Below, piece after piece: positions 17,926 to 27,571 of a stretch of DNA of 64,000 nucleotides. The translations under genes were made by a program, and so were the position numbers. The stretch's first letter is position 1, and each line of letters begins with the position of its first letter. The notes beneath the pieces were generated by a model that did no database searches, was not told where the DNA came from, and saw nothing but the letters and a program-made list of their open reading frames with translations. Source of the stretch: Jannaschia rubra (GTDB taxonomy: Bacteria > Pseudomonadota > Alphaproteobacteria > Rhodobacterales > Rhodobacteraceae); NCBI RefSeq assembly GCF_001403735.1, contig NZ_CXPG01000024.1:16-64015 (forward strand). The letters run 5' to 3'.

Positions 17926-19094
17926 TGCGTCACCGTCTGCGTCGGGCGGGCCAGCTCCACCAGGATGTCCATCACGATCGCCGCCACGAGGGCCAGAACG
18001 ACCGTCGGCAGCGCGCCCAGCAGGATGAGGTCGGTCGCCGTCTGGTTCAGCCCCTGGAAGACGAATGTGCCGAACCCGCCGCCGCCGATCAGGCCCGCGA
18101 TGACGGCCAGGCCGATGTTCTGGACCAGCACGATGCGCAGCCCGGTCAGAACGATGGGCAGGCCCAGGGGAAGCTCGACCCGCATCAGGCGCTGACGCGG
18201 TGTCATGCCCATGCCGCGCGCGGCCTCGATCGCGGCGGCGGGTGCCGAGGCCAGCCCCGCCGCCGTGTTGCCCACGACCGGCAGCAGCGAATAAAGCAGC
18301 AGTGCCACGAAGGCGGGCGCGAAGCCGATGCCCGCGATGCCGATGGCCTGCGCGCCCGGGACCGTCGTGCCGACCCAACCAAGGATCGGGATCATCAGGC
18401 CGAACATCGCCAGGGACGGGATCGTCTGCAGAAAGCTGAGAACCGGCAGGGTGGCGTTGCGTAGCCGAGACCGGCGATGGCACAGGATGCCAAGGGGAAA
18501 GCCGATGATCGTGGCCGCGGCGAGCGAGCCGAAGGCAAGGCCGAGATGCCGCAGGAACTCGCTTCTGAAAGCGTCGCGGCGCCCGGCATATTCCTGCATG
18601 ACAGACAGATCCGACAGTGCCCCCGACGACAGGATCGCCGCCGTGGCCACCAATGCCGCGGCCAGGAACGCAGCCCGCAGAAGCGGCCGCGGCGTCATGG
18701 CCGCCAAGGCGTCCGCCATCAACAGCATGAGAACGACGAGAAGGAACCAGAACCCCACCGAGGGGGACACCCGCGCGTAATCTCCCGCTCCGTCCAGAAG
18801 CGCCGATGCGCCCTGCATCAGCACCCACAACACGCCTCCCAGCCCGAGCACCGCCCCGGCGAGGTGCAGGCGCGTCCGGCCCGACGGCAACCCCAGCATG
18901 AGCCCAGCCACGATCGCCGCAAGGCCGGGCAGCGTCGCGGAAGGATCGGCAACCCGCCACGCAAGGACCCCGTCGCCCGCGACGATGCGGTTGGCGGACA
19001 GCGTCATGAACGGCATCGACAGGGCCGCCAGCCCCAGGGCGGCGAACAGGAGCCCCGGTGCGGACAGGACCGCCCAAGGCCCCTGGAGCGACAC
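17922..19094 (-). CDS. Osmoprotectant-type ABC transporter permease (YehY-like)
   Basis: A 390-residue membrane protein, longer than its partner permease. The N-terminal 170 residues form five or so extra hydrophobic segments not found in OpuCB. The C-terminal permease domain has VLSFLQTIPSLAMFGLMIP and the EAA loop IEAARGMGMTPRQRLMRVEL. This two-part build matches YehY of the E. coli yehZYXW system. The start is a GTG at 19094, 11 bases after the binding-protein stop. No clear ribosome-binding site is seen, consistent with translational coupling. Confidence 0.85.
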   Translation of the reverse strand: MSLQGPWAVLSAPGLLFAALGLAALSMPFMTLSANRIVAGDGVLAWRVADPSATLPGLAAIVAGLMLGLPSGRTRLHLAGAVLGLGGVLWVLMQGASALLDGAGDYARVSPSVGFWFLLVVLMLLMADALAAMTPRPLLRAAFLAAALVATAAILSSGALSDLSVMQEYAGRRDAFRSEFLRHLGLAFGSLAAATIIGFPLGILCHRRSRLRNATLPVLSFLQTIPSLAMFGLMIPILGWVGTTVPGAQAIGIAGIGFAPAFVALLLYSLLPVVGNTAAGLASAPAAAIEAARGMGMTPRQRLMRVELPLGLPIVLTGLRIVLVQNIGLAVIAGLIGGGGFGTFVFQGLNQTATDLILLGALPTVVLALVAAIVMDILVELARPTQTVTQ

Positions 19095-19105
19095 GGCGCG
19101 GGCGA

Positions 19106-20014
19106 TCAGTCCAGAACGCCGGTTTGGGTCAGATAGTCACGCGCCACGGCTTCGGCCGGCTCGCCGCCGACCTGGATCCGGCCGTTGAGCCTTTGCAGCG
19201 TGACCATGTCGAGCCCGGCGAAGATGGGATCGAGCACCTCGGGGATCGTCGGATACTCCTCCAGCACCTCGGCGCGCACGATCGGCGTCGGCTCATAGAC
19301 CGGCTGCACGCCCTTGTCGTCCTCCATCACCACCAGCCCAGTCGCGCCCACACCGCCATCGGTGCCATAGACCATCGCCGCGTTGACACCCGAGGTGCCC
19401 CGCGCCGCGGCCTGGATCGTCGCCGCGGTATCGCCGCCCGACAGGATCACCGTCTGGTCCGACGAAAGCGCGAACCCGTAGGTGTCCTGCATCGCCGGCA
19501 GAACCGCGGGCGACGAGACGAATTCGGTCGAGGCCGCAAGTTTCACATCGCCCCCGCCGGCGACCCAGGCGCCGAAGTCGTACATCGTGGAAAGGTTGTT
19601 CTCCTCCGCGACCGGGCCGGTCACGGCGATGGCCCAGGTGTTGTTCGCGGGCGCCGGGTCGAGCCATTCGATGTCGTTCTGCGCGCTGTCCAGTTCGGCG
19701 GCGCGGGCATGGGCGGCCCCGGCGTCCTTCCAGACGTCGCTGTCCCCTTCGTTGAAGAAGAAGGCCGCGTTGCCGGTGTATTCGGGATAGATGTCGATCT
19801 GGTCGGCCAGCAGCGCCTCCCGCACCACCTGCGTGCCGCCCAGTTGCAGGCGACGCTGCACCGGCAGGCCGGCATCTTCGAGCGCCAGCGCGATGACATT
19901 GCCCAGAAGGCCGCCTTCCGTATCGATCTTGGAAGAGACGACGATATCGGCGTTCACAAGCGACCCTGTCAGGATCGACATGCTGACCGCACAAAGGAAC
20001 AGACGGACTTTCAT
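19106..20014 (-). CDS. Osmoprotectant-type ABC transporter substrate-binding protein (OsmF/YehZ-like)
   Basis: A 302-residue OpuAC-type receptor with a short signal peptide ending about at SLVNADIVV. Conserved parts are KIDTEGGLLGNVIALALEDAG, GGTQVVREALLADQIDIYPEYTGN and TWAIAVTGPVAEENNLSTMYDFGAW. The YPEYTG segment is a hallmark of the YehZ/OpuCC group, which binds glycine betaine, choline or related compounds in an aromatic pocket. The start at 20014 follows AAGGAG at about ten bases. It is the first gene of the transport operon and lies downstream of doeA and the broken doeB on the same strand. Confidence 0.88.
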   Translation of the reverse strand: MKVRLFLCAVSMSILTGSLVNADIVVSSKIDTEGGLLGNVIALALEDAGLPVQRRLQLGGTQVVREALLADQIDIYPEYTGNAAFFFNEGDSDVWKDAGAAHARAAELDSAQNDIEWLDPAPANNTWAIAVTGPVAEENNLSTMYDFGAWVAGGGDVKLAASTEFVSSPAVLPAMQDTYGFALSSDQTVILSGGDTAATIQAAARGTSGVNAAMVYGTDGGVGATGLVVMEDDKGVQPVYEPTPIVRAEVLEEYPTIPEVLDPIFAGLDMVTLQRLNGRIQVGGEPAEAVARDYLTQTGVLD

Positions 20015-20270
20015 GAGAGGCAGACTCCTTGACGCCATGGTTCGGACCCCCGGCTGCGGAGATCCAGATCGACATGGTAGAAGCATCTGCGCCCAAGTGA
20101 AGGCATGGCCAGCCCCCGAGACGGATTTATCCCTCCGGCCCGACAGATATCCCGGTTCATCAGGCGAACGTCCGTATCGTTTTCGCCAACCGGGACTACC
20201 GATCCCGTGACCCTTACCCGATGGGATCGGTGGGCCGGGGCGGGTCCGCAACGGTCGCCGGCGAGGACGA

Positions 20271-20822
20271 TCATGTGGGCGAGCATCCCGGTCGGCCCGG
20301 GTCCGGCGAAGGATGTGTTCCGGGTGCATGGGGCCGACGGCCGTGACCGCGCCGTCCTGCACACGAAGCCGGCGCGGCCCCCCCGCATTCGCGGGGGTCA
20401 CTTTCGGGAAAGGTCGGCATGCTCCGGCACGTGGCGCGCCGCAAGGATGCCGTCGCGCCCGGCAAGGCAGGAAATCCAGCGTCGGCCCGCCGGAATGGGA
20501 ATCCGGCACGTATCGGCGAACAGCGCCGCCCGACAGCGAAGGCCGGCGTGTTCATCATCGGAAGGACGATCACCCGCCCGGTGATGTCTTCGGGCCGCAG
20601 CGTCATCGCCGGGTCTTCAGCCGCGATCCGACCTTCGTATTCGCCGCCGTGGTTTCCCCCGGTCCGCAGAGCCGTGGGGCCCCGCCCGTTGGCGATGACG
20701 GTGATCGGGACTATGACCGAGCCCCAGGCGCTGTCGTCGCGGCGGAAGGGACGGTTCAGATAGCCGTGATGCACGCCATTGGCGTCCGGCGGTATCGTCG
20801 GCCTGGTCGGGTTCTCCGTCAC
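20271..20822 (-). pseudogene. doeB: Truncated doeB (N-acetyl-diaminobutyrate deacetylase)
   Basis: The reading starts at a GTG overlapping the doeA stop (GTGA). It matches DoeB for roughly the first 95 residues: GVHHGYLNRPFRRDDSAWGS, TALRTGGNHGGEYEG (carrying the zinc-binding His and Glu of the succinylglutamate-desuccinylase/aspartoacylase family), and ITGRVIVLPMMNTPAF. After SPI, at about base 20530, similarity stops. The rest to the stop at 20271 is Arg/Pro-rich sequence with no family resemblance. Intact DoeB proteins are about 330 residues. The second zinc His and the catalytic C-terminal region are absent, so this step of ectoine breakdown should be lost. Confidence 0.82.
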
Positions 20823-22003
20823 GGTTTCACCCACAGTTCGCGTGGCGTCGTGCAGAAGCATTCATGACCGTTTTCGGTGATCAGGATCGGCTCGGTGATT
20901 TCGAGCCCGCCGTCATCGAGCCAGAGCGCGGGCATGAAATGGAAGGTCATGCCCGGTTCCAGCACCGTCGTGTCGCCGCGCCGGAAGGAAATCGTGCGCT
21001 CGCCCCAATCCGGCGGGTAGCTTATCCCGATCGCATAGCCGCAACGGCTGTCCTTCTCGAAGCCGGCCTTGTTCAATGTGGCGTTGAACGCGTTGGCGAT
21101 ATCCTGTGCCTGGTTGCCCGGCCTGGCCTGCGCCAGCCCAGCCTCGATCGCGTCGAGCACGGCCGCTTCGGCATCGCGGAACTTTCGTGGCACCTCGCCC
21201 AGAAAGAGCGTGCGCGACTGCGGACACTGATAGCGCCGATGCGCTCCGGCAATCTCGAAGAAGGTCGCCTCGCCGGTCTGCATCGGCCGGTCATCCCATG
21301 TCAGGTGCGGCGCGGTGGCATCCAGCCCCGAAGGGGCCATGGGCACGATCGCGGGATAATCGCCCCAGAACCCGTCGACACCGCGAATTCCGGTCGCGTA
21401 GATTTCCGCGATCAGGTCGTTCTTGCGGATGCCCGGTTCCGCCAGTTCGAGGATACGGGCGTGCATCTCCTCGACGATGCGCGCGGCGCGGCGCATGTAT
21501 TCGATCTCGCGCTCGGATTTGACGGCGCGTTGCCAGTTCACAAGCCCGGTCACATCCGTCAACCGTGCCTTGGCCATCGCTTCCGTCAGGCACCGATGAG
21601 CGGCGGCGGAATAGTAGTAATTGTCCATCTCCACGCCGATCCGTGCCGTCTCCAGCCCCAGGTCGGCCAGAAGCCGCGCCAGATCTTCCATAGGGTGCTT
21701 GTCGGGGTTCTGGACATAGGTGTCGTCATAGCCGCGAATGTTGTCGTCATCCTCCATGAACACCGTGCGTCGCGCACCGACCGCGTCCATCGCCCGGCCC
21801 CACCAGTGCGGATCGCCGTCCTGCTTCAGGATCACGGCCTGGAACGTGTAGAACGACCAGCCGTCGTAACCTGTGAGCCAGGACATGTTGGACGGATCGC
21901 AGACGACGATCGCCTCATGTCCGGCCGCGGACATGGCGGCGCGGGTCCTGTCGATGCGGCGTCTGTATTCGGCAGTGGTGAAGTTCTTCTCGAAGGTGGT
22001 CAT
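20819..22003 (-). CDS. doeA: Ectoine hydrolase DoeA (M24 peptidase-like)
   Basis: A 394-residue creatinase/prolidase-fold enzyme. N-terminal signatures are NMSWLTGYDGWSFYTFQ and RGYDDTYVQNPDKHPM. The C-terminal pita-bread domain contains YPAIVPMAPSGLDATAPHLT, EATFFEIAGAHRRYQCPQSR and YAIGISYPPDWGE. These match DoeA (EutD), which opens the ectoine ring to N-acetyl-L-2,4-diaminobutyrate. Length is full. Downstream doeB is truncated, so ectoine would be hydrolysed but the product not deacetylated by a neighbour. The start at 22003 follows AAGGGGG. The osmoprotectant transporter lies next on the same strand. Confidence 0.9.
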   Translation of the reverse strand: MTTFEKNFTTAEYRRRIDRTRAAMSAAGHEAIVVCDPSNMSWLTGYDGWSFYTFQAVILKQDGDPHWWGRAMDAVGARRTVFMEDDDNIRGYDDTYVQNPDKHPMEDLARLLADLGLETARIGVEMDNYYYSAAAHRCLTEAMAKARLTDVTGLVNWQRAVKSEREIEYMRRAARIVEEMHARILELAEPGIRKNDLIAEIYATGIRGVDGFWGDYPAIVPMAPSGLDATAPHLTWDDRPMQTGEATFFEIAGAHRRYQCPQSRTLFLGEVPRKFRDAEAAVLDAIEAGLAQARPGNQAQDIANAFNATLNKAGFEKDSRCGYAIGISYPPDWGERTISFRRGDTTVLEPGMTFHFMPALWLDDGGLEITEPILITENGHECFCTTPRELWVKP

Positions 22004-22189
22004 GGTGCCCCCTTTCCCTTGCTGACGCCGTCCGCGCTGTCGCGGCCGGCCGCGGTGCCGGTCAGTACCGCTTTCAGTTCGGGGAAGCTGCGGTTCGGAT
22101 CTGTTTCACCTGCGTCAGTGCGATGTCGTAATTCGTCCGTCAGCCGTCGCCGGGACAACCGGTCCGGCGCATACGGTCAAGCGGCCGGT

Positions 22190-22375
22190 TCTGGACGTGG
22201 GCGGCCGCGCCAGCCGCGCCATGCGGTTCGGGATGGTGGCGGTGGACCGCACCAAGGCCACCGGCGCGCCGATGCCGTTCGACGGGACAAAGCGATCCGG
22301 CCCGGGGCGCAAAGGCCCGCGCCAGGGGGCAAGACGACTTGACCGGGGTCCACCATGCACGCCCTGACTTGCCCG
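22190..22375 (+). pseudogene. C-terminal remnant of an aldehyde dehydrogenase (GabD/DoeC-type)
   Basis: From about 22205 the plus strand reads RASRAMRFGMVAVDRTKATG, APMPFDGTKRSGPGRKGPRQ. This matches the end of succinate-semialdehyde-dehydrogenase-like enzymes ('EFGMVAVNR...PFGGxKxSGLGREGS'). A one-base shift near 22327 restores the last motif as QDDLTGVHHARPDL, matching 'LDDLTEVKYxCxDL'. Only about 60 codons remain and the catalytic Cys and Glu regions are missing. Aspartate-semialdehyde dehydrogenase DoeC of ectoine breakdown belongs to this family, so this may be a relic of the same pathway. Its strand is opposite to doeA, however. Confidence 0.7.
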
Positions 22376-22994
22376 CGCAGAAAGAACGGCACCGGGGACG
22401 ACCACGCCGGGTACGAGGCACTGACCAAAGAACAACTGACCCGGTAAAGTCACGATCACGTCTGTCACCCGTCCACCCATCCGGGCCGGTTAGCGCGGCG
22501 CGAGATTGGCAACAGGATCGTTACCCGCGCCGGCGGCGAGACCGGTATGTCATCGCGCGCGCCATGTCGCAGGGCGACATCATCGGGGCCGCGCTCCCGT
22601 TCTCGCTCAACCTGCGAGGACGGCAATGAATTGGGAGCGACAACCGAGGCGACTCTGGACGAAACCCTTCGAAGGGCACGGAGAAAAGCGGATGCAACGG
22701 GGCAGTCCGCATCACGTCGGACCGCCTCGGCATTTCGCGAACACGCCTATCCGAGGAATGGTATCGAAGGGTCCAAGCCCGTGATCATCGCCGAGGCAGT
22801 TTGCAGACACCTCCGTATTCCATGTACCAGACGGCGTCGGATCGCCGGTGCCCTGCTCCTGAAGCCATGCGCTCAGGGTCGATCCGACGTTTCGAATAGG
22901 TGGCGTCTGGCCTCCCGTCTCATGCATGAGGCACCCGCATCGCCCGCGCAGGCCTTTCGCCGCACGACTGAAGGCCCCAAGGGCGCAGACGCGT
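22376..22994. other. Intergenic stretch without an assignable gene
   Basis: No ORF in this stretch resembles a known family. Short protein-like pieces appear on the plus strand (EALTKEQLTR ending near 22447; RAMSQGDIIGAALPFSLNLR ending at 22629), which could be relics of displaced genes. The stretch belongs to a zone of gene decay reaching to 28.1 kb. Confidence 0.4.
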
Positions 22995-23891
22995 TCAGTC
23001 CCGCCCGCCGAAGACCGCGACCGCGACGTTTCGTCCATCGTCCCGGGCCGCCGCGGCAAAGCCGAGATGGCTTGCGCGCGCCCCGCCCGATGCCAGCTTC
23101 TCGACGAAAGTGACCACGTCTCCTTGCGACAGTTCCGCGCCGGACCCGCCCCGGCTGGCGCTGCGGACCGTGAGGCTGGTCCAGCCGCTTGCGCCTTCGG
23201 GCAGGAGATCGAAAAGACCTTCCGGCATCTCCTGTTCAGACAGGCGGGCATCGAGCACCCGCTCGGCCACCGCGTCGAGCGCCTCGCTCGCGTCCAGCGG
23301 GGCAAGGTCTTCGTCCTGCCGGCGGCGGTTAACTTCCTCGAGCGCGGCGGCGCGGGCACCGGCGGCGTCGAGCCGCGGCCCATCGTCTGCCTCCCCCGGG
23401 CCCGCGAACGTCTGCACGGCATAGGTCCGGTCCACGCCTCCCGCGATGCCGAAGCCGAAGCGGTCGAAGCCCGGGTCCAGAATATTCTCGCGATGGCCGG
23501 GGCTCTGCATCCAGCCCTCCTGGAACGCCTCGACGCGCGATGTGTCGGGGGGCGGCGCGCAGCCCGTGCATCGGGCGATGTTCTCGCCGCTCAGGGCCCA
23601 GCGGCTGCCTCCGGCGGCACGGAACCGGTCCGCGGGCGTCTCTCCGTCGGGCGCGACATGGGCGTAATAGTCCTGTTCGAGCATGTCCTCCGCGTGATCC
23701 TGTGCCGCCTCGTCCAATGCGGGACCGGGGGCAAGTGCGGCCACGCCCCTTTCGATGCGGGCGGCATTGACCAGATCGAGCGTACGCTGGCGCAGCGGCT
23801 CCGGGTCGACCGCCTCCTGCGCGGCGGTCGGGAGGACAATCGCGAGCGAGGCGGCAAGGACAGCCCCCCGGGTGACGGCGCGTCCGGTCAT
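22995..23891 (-). CDS. Secreted CAP-superfamily (SCP/PR-1-like) protein
   Basis: A 298-residue exported protein. The signal peptide (AVLAASLAIVLPTAAQ) is followed by a CAP domain from about residue 30 to 170. It shows LRQRTLDLVNAARIERGV, LDEAAQDHAEDMLEQDYYAH, GENIARCTG and GWMQSPGHRENILDPGF. The last is the bacterial YkwD-type pattern with the conserved His and Glu. The C-terminal 120 residues form a second region with DVVTFVEKLASGGARAS and no assigned fold. The role of bacterial CAP proteins is poorly known. The start at 23891 has a G-rich site about seven bases upstream. It stands alone. Confidence 0.85.
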   Translation of the reverse strand: MTGRAVTRGAVLAASLAIVLPTAAQEAVDPEPLRQRTLDLVNAARIERGVAALAPGPALDEAAQDHAEDMLEQDYYAHVAPDGETPADRFRAAGGSRWALSGENIARCTGCAPPPDTSRVEAFQEGWMQSPGHRENILDPGFDRFGFGIAGGVDRTYAVQTFAGPGEADDGPRLDAAGARAAALEEVNRRRQDEDLAPLDASEALDAVAERVLDARLSEQEMPEGLFDLLPEGASGWTSLTVRSASRGGSGAELSQGDVVTFVEKLASGGARASHLGFAAAARDDGRNVAVAVFGGRD

Positions 23892-24521
23892 GAGGTGTCC
23901 CCCCTGTGTTTCCGGTTGGATCATACCCCGCTGTAACGGATGGCGGGACGCACGCGTTCCGCTTTCAACCGGCCAAACTGTCGAAACCCGGATCGCCCCC
24001 TTCAACCGGTCCCCGTTTCGACCGGAGACGCGGGCCGGGTTGCCACTTGCGCAGCCAGACGGGTTCTGTCGCCGAAACAGCGACCGAGGGATATGAGGCA
24101 TGAAAGAAAACCGGAAAACGCGTTCTGTCGATCTGAACCGGCTCGTTGCAGGTCGCTGAACTCGACACCCGCAGTTATCAACGACATCCTCACCACTCGG
24201 CATGCCAGAGACAGAACGGCTCGGCTGGTCCCTCGACCACTTCGCTCACGTTTGCTCGGACAGAAGCCGAGCCTGAGCGACGATCCTCCGCTGATCACAC
24301 CCGGCCGCATTCCTTCGGCTTTGGTATCGAAGCGGATGATCTTGGTCGAAAACGGTGCGTTTGGCGCCACCGACTGGTGAGCGTGTTCGATAGATGACAC
24401 CTTACCCTATGCCCCGGTCGATGCGTATGATCGGCGTCCTCATGCGGCCCGCTCCGACGCGGAAACATCCGCTCCCTCACGAGATGAACCCGTCGCGATA
24501 CGGTGCATGACGACAGGGTTT
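23892..24521. other. Intergenic stretch with visibly lower GC
   Basis: This 630-base stretch has noticeably more A and T than its surroundings (for example around 24090-24200) and no gene I can support. A minus-strand open frame at 24002-24400 starts with MSSIEHAHQSVAPNAPFSTK but has no recognised similarity and no ribosome-binding site. Base composition and the neighbouring pseudogenes suggest acquired or decaying DNA. Confidence 0.4.
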
Positions 24522-25619
24522 CTATCCGGCCGTCCGGGGCCCGAACAATCTGTTCTTCAGCCTGTCCCATCGTCTGCCGGTCGTAGCTTCGGCCCCTTTC
24601 AGGCGCTCGAAGAGGCGCTGGACATGGAGATCGACATCAAGGCCCTCGTCCCGCGCTATCTGGTACAGGTCGATCAGGAGGACCCGTTCGTTCCTGTCGT
24701 GGATATCGATGGAGTTCGTGAGGGATGCATCGAATGAATTATCCACGAATATCTCGGGAATGTCGCCGAAGACCGAGAACATGATCTTCGTTCGCACGCA
24801 TTTCGAACAGGTTCCGCAATTCTTGGGACGGATCGCCCTGCGCTTGCAGAAGGAAACCGCCTGGAGCGCCATCTTGTCCTGTAGCAGCGCCTTCGCCTTG
24901 ATGGGACGGGTCTTCTGGTCGCCAACCGTCGAGATGCGAAAATTTTTTCCTTTCAGATAGCGGTCTGTCACGTGGTTCAGACCCCATGGGAACAGCGCCA
25001 TATCCTGTTCCCAGTTGGCATCCGCAGCCAGAATTCCTTCGCTGAACATGCCCGAGAAGAGAAAGCCCGCGGCGGCGAGGCGAAGAGCGTAGGAATGACG
25101 TCCGCCAGCGACGCGGGAAATGCTCAGCGTCACATGCCTGTAGTTCAACGCCTCAAGGAAAGGGGCGACCTGATCACGCAGTTCGGCAAACTGGTCTCCT
25201 GCGGAGCTTGGATAGTCGAAGCCGTGCACCGTCAGCGCCGTGCCCGGGTGGGGCTGTCGTCCGAGTTGCAGGAGCATGTCGGTCGAATCGAGGCCACCCG
25301 AGTAGAACGTAAGTCTGTCTTCGCCCGTAGTCGGTTCGGCGCGAGATGCCGCGACCACCGTGACCGGATTGAACTTCGAAGGTTCCCACAATTCCCAGGC
25401 GTTGGAAAACCGCCTGATGTTCTCGATGGCCAGAGGGTCGACCGGCCCGTCAATCTCGATCGCCTCTCCCGTCTTCATCGCCCATGGGAGCATCAGCCAC
25501 GCGGCGAAAGTGTGATCCTGAAGGGGCGGAAGATCGAGTCCGGTCACATCGAACCGGATCGGGTCTCCGAACCCGCTCACTTCCACACTGTTGCCAGCCT
25601 GACTTACAGATATCCGCAT
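24522..25619 (-). CDS. Orphan QueC-like PP-loop ATPase-family protein, function unknown
   Basis: A 365-residue protein. Residues 1-100 form a domain I cannot assign. Residues 107-112 are SGGLDS, the PP-loop (N-type ATP pyrophosphatase) motif that adenylates substrates. A QueC-like cysteine cluster, C-x9-C-x2-C-x2-C in CKRRAIRPKNCGTCSKCVRT, should bind zinc as in 7-cyano-7-deazaguanine synthase. The N-terminal extension and the lack of queCDEF neighbours argue against ordinary queuosine synthesis. The start at 25619 has GGGGGAA upstream. The gene is intact although it sits among pseudogenes. Confidence 0.75.
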   Translation of the reverse strand: MRISVSQAGNSVEVSGFGDPIRFDVTGLDLPPLQDHTFAAWLMLPWAMKTGEAIEIDGPVDPLAIENIRRFSNAWELWEPSKFNPVTVVAASRAEPTTGEDRLTFYSGGLDSTDMLLQLGRQPHPGTALTVHGFDYPSSAGDQFAELRDQVAPFLEALNYRHVTLSISRVAGGRHSYALRLAAAGFLFSGMFSEGILAADANWEQDMALFPWGLNHVTDRYLKGKNFRISTVGDQKTRPIKAKALLQDKMALQAVSFCKRRAIRPKNCGTCSKCVRTKIMFSVFGDIPEIFVDNSFDASLTNSIDIHDRNERVLLIDLYQIARDEGLDVDLHVQRLFERLKGAEATTGRRWDRLKNRLFGPRTAG

Positions 25620-25791
25620 TCGGTTCCCCCGCAGCGTGTTCCTGAGGATGATATCGCTCGCTCGGCATCGCGATGCCAACGCCGTCTTGATACCCTACAT
25701 TCCGTCGAACTGAAGCGCATGCAGTTGTGCGAAAAACCCGCCCCTTTGCGGAAACTTTCCCGGGTGTCTTGGTCGCTTACGATGCCGCCGC

Positions 25792-27075
25792 TCATCGTGA
25801 TGATGCCGGGGCGCGCGCAACGGTCGACAGGCGGTGTACGATCACGAGAACCGTGCGTCCCTTCGACAGCCTTTCGATGGCCGACTGGAGGCGCGCGGCC
25901 CCGAGCGGGTGTCCAGGACCAGCGGCACCGCGTTGACCAACTTGGCCACGTTGGCCGCCTCGACCGCGGCCCGCACCCGCTCCCAGGGCGCATCCTCCCG
26001 GCCGAGGAGAATGGTCTCGTCGAACAAGAGCGCGTCCTGCGTCACGACGGAGAAGATCGACCTGAGCCCGCGAAGCTCCGTCGCCGCGATGTCCTGCCCG
26101 CCGGTCACGACACGGTCCGCATCCGGGTCCAACAGACGCGTGGGAACATCGAACACGGTGCTCTTTCCCGTGCCCGACGGCCTGACGCCTAGAAGGCGGA
26201 TCGTGATATCGGGAAGGTCCGGTTTTCGCATGACAGGCGCGGGCCCTGGAAACTTCGGGCGGATGTCGAGCAGATCGAACACCCGTTCCGGGCTCGCCGC
26301 CGCCTTCTGTCAAATGCCGGTGAGCGGGCCCCACCGTCGCAGCGGCTGGAACGCGAGCGTCGCGCCGGCAAAGAAGGGCATGAAGTCTGCCACTGTCTTC
26401 TCGCCCGAAATGATTTCCTGTCCTCCGTAGATCCGGACGCAAAAGAACCCCAGGCCGATAGCCAGGTCCATCATCGCCGGGATCGGCGCCGTGCCCGCGG
26501 TTGTCTTGACCTTTGCCGTCACGAACGCCCCGGTGAGTGCGACGAACCGACCGTGTCGATATCGCTTCAACCCGTTCAGCTTGACCGGCGCGACACCGTG
26601 GAACACTTCGGCGAGGCGGGTCGTCCGGGCAGCCGTTATATCGCGCAGAACCATGCTCTTCTTGCGATTGTAGCCCAGGACGACGAGCGGCCACATCGGG
26701 TCGATCAGGATGGCGGCGACGGCGAGCGACATCAGGGAGATCACATCTCTGCCCGCCCCGAGGACCAGCCTGCCAGATGCCGTGGGTTGCGCTGGCATAC
26801 GAGGCCACACGGGCAATCATGGTGCCGGGCAAGGTGGACTGGAAGAACGCGTTGTCCAGCATCCGGACGTGAGCCGGAATGTCCCCCCGCATCGTCGCGG
26901 CGTTGCGATTGGAAATCCGTGTCGTGACCAGCTTCGATGCCACGCCAGCGACTGCACGAACCGCGAACAAACCGAAGATCCCGGCGGCGATCCACCAGAT
27001 CGCGTCGACGCCGCCGAAGACGAACACGAGTTGGAAGGTAGGCCCGAGCAGCCAGCAAGGCAGCTCCACGGTGCT
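25792..27075 (-). pseudogene. Decayed ABC exporter (fused membrane and ATPase domains)
   Basis: Fragments in different minus frames, read in order, rebuild an MsbA-like exporter. Membrane parts: FVFGGVDAIWWIAAGIFGLF and NAFFQSTLPGTMIARVASYA (27.07-26.75 kb), then RKKSMVLRDITAARTTRLAE to FAGATLAFQPLRRWGPLTGI (26.8-26.3 kb). ATPase part: PSGTGKSTVFDVPTRLLDPD and FSVVTQDALLFDETILLGRE (26.3-25.85 kb), ending with LQSAIERLSKGRTVLVIVHR. The stretch that should carry the LSGGQ signature and Walker B is deleted between these last two pieces. At least two frame changes plus the deletion make it non-functional. Confidence 0.85.
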
Positions 27076-27565
27076 CCCCTTGTCTGGTTCGACTGCGGGC
27101 TGTTCGACGACGATGCGGCCGTGACGCTGCATCGGACGGACGTGTCCGACTTGCTGGAAGCCGCGAAGCTCGACTGGTCGGACATCGACCCCTCGATCCC
27201 CGGCACGCTGTTCGAGCGCGGCCTTGATCCGGCCAAGCGTTCGCAGCTCGGCGCGCACTACACCGACCGGGACAAGATCATGCAGATCGTCACCCCGGTC
27301 GTGGTCGAGCCGCTGCGGGTAAGATGGGCCGAGACGCGGACCCGGATCGAGGGTTTGATCAGAGAAGCCCCGAAGGAAACCTCAAAGCGGTTGCTACAGG
27401 ACCGGGAGTTTGCCGCCCGAACCAAGACGCTGAAATACCCAGAAGGGCTTCACAGGGCCTTTCGAAAGCGTTTGGCGGCCTATCGGGTTCTGGATCCAGC
27501 CTGCGGATCGGGAAACTTCCTCTACCTCGATCTGCTCGCCGCCACGGACATCGAGCACCGCGTGA
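27076..27565 (+). pseudogene. Fragment of an N6-adenine DNA methyltransferase (MmeI-like)
   Basis: An open but truncated plus-strand reading holds characteristic parts of large class IIL/BREX-like DNA methyltransferases. They are DWSDIDPSIPGTLFERGLDP, KRSQLGAHYTDRDKIMQIVT and motif I VLDPACGSGNFLYLDLL (near 27500). It breaks off about 20 codons later at the IS3 remnant, before motif IV (NPPY/F). The N-terminal nuclease and helical regions are also absent. It is a relic of a restriction-modification or defence locus. Confidence 0.85.
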
Positions 27566-27571
27566 AACAAC

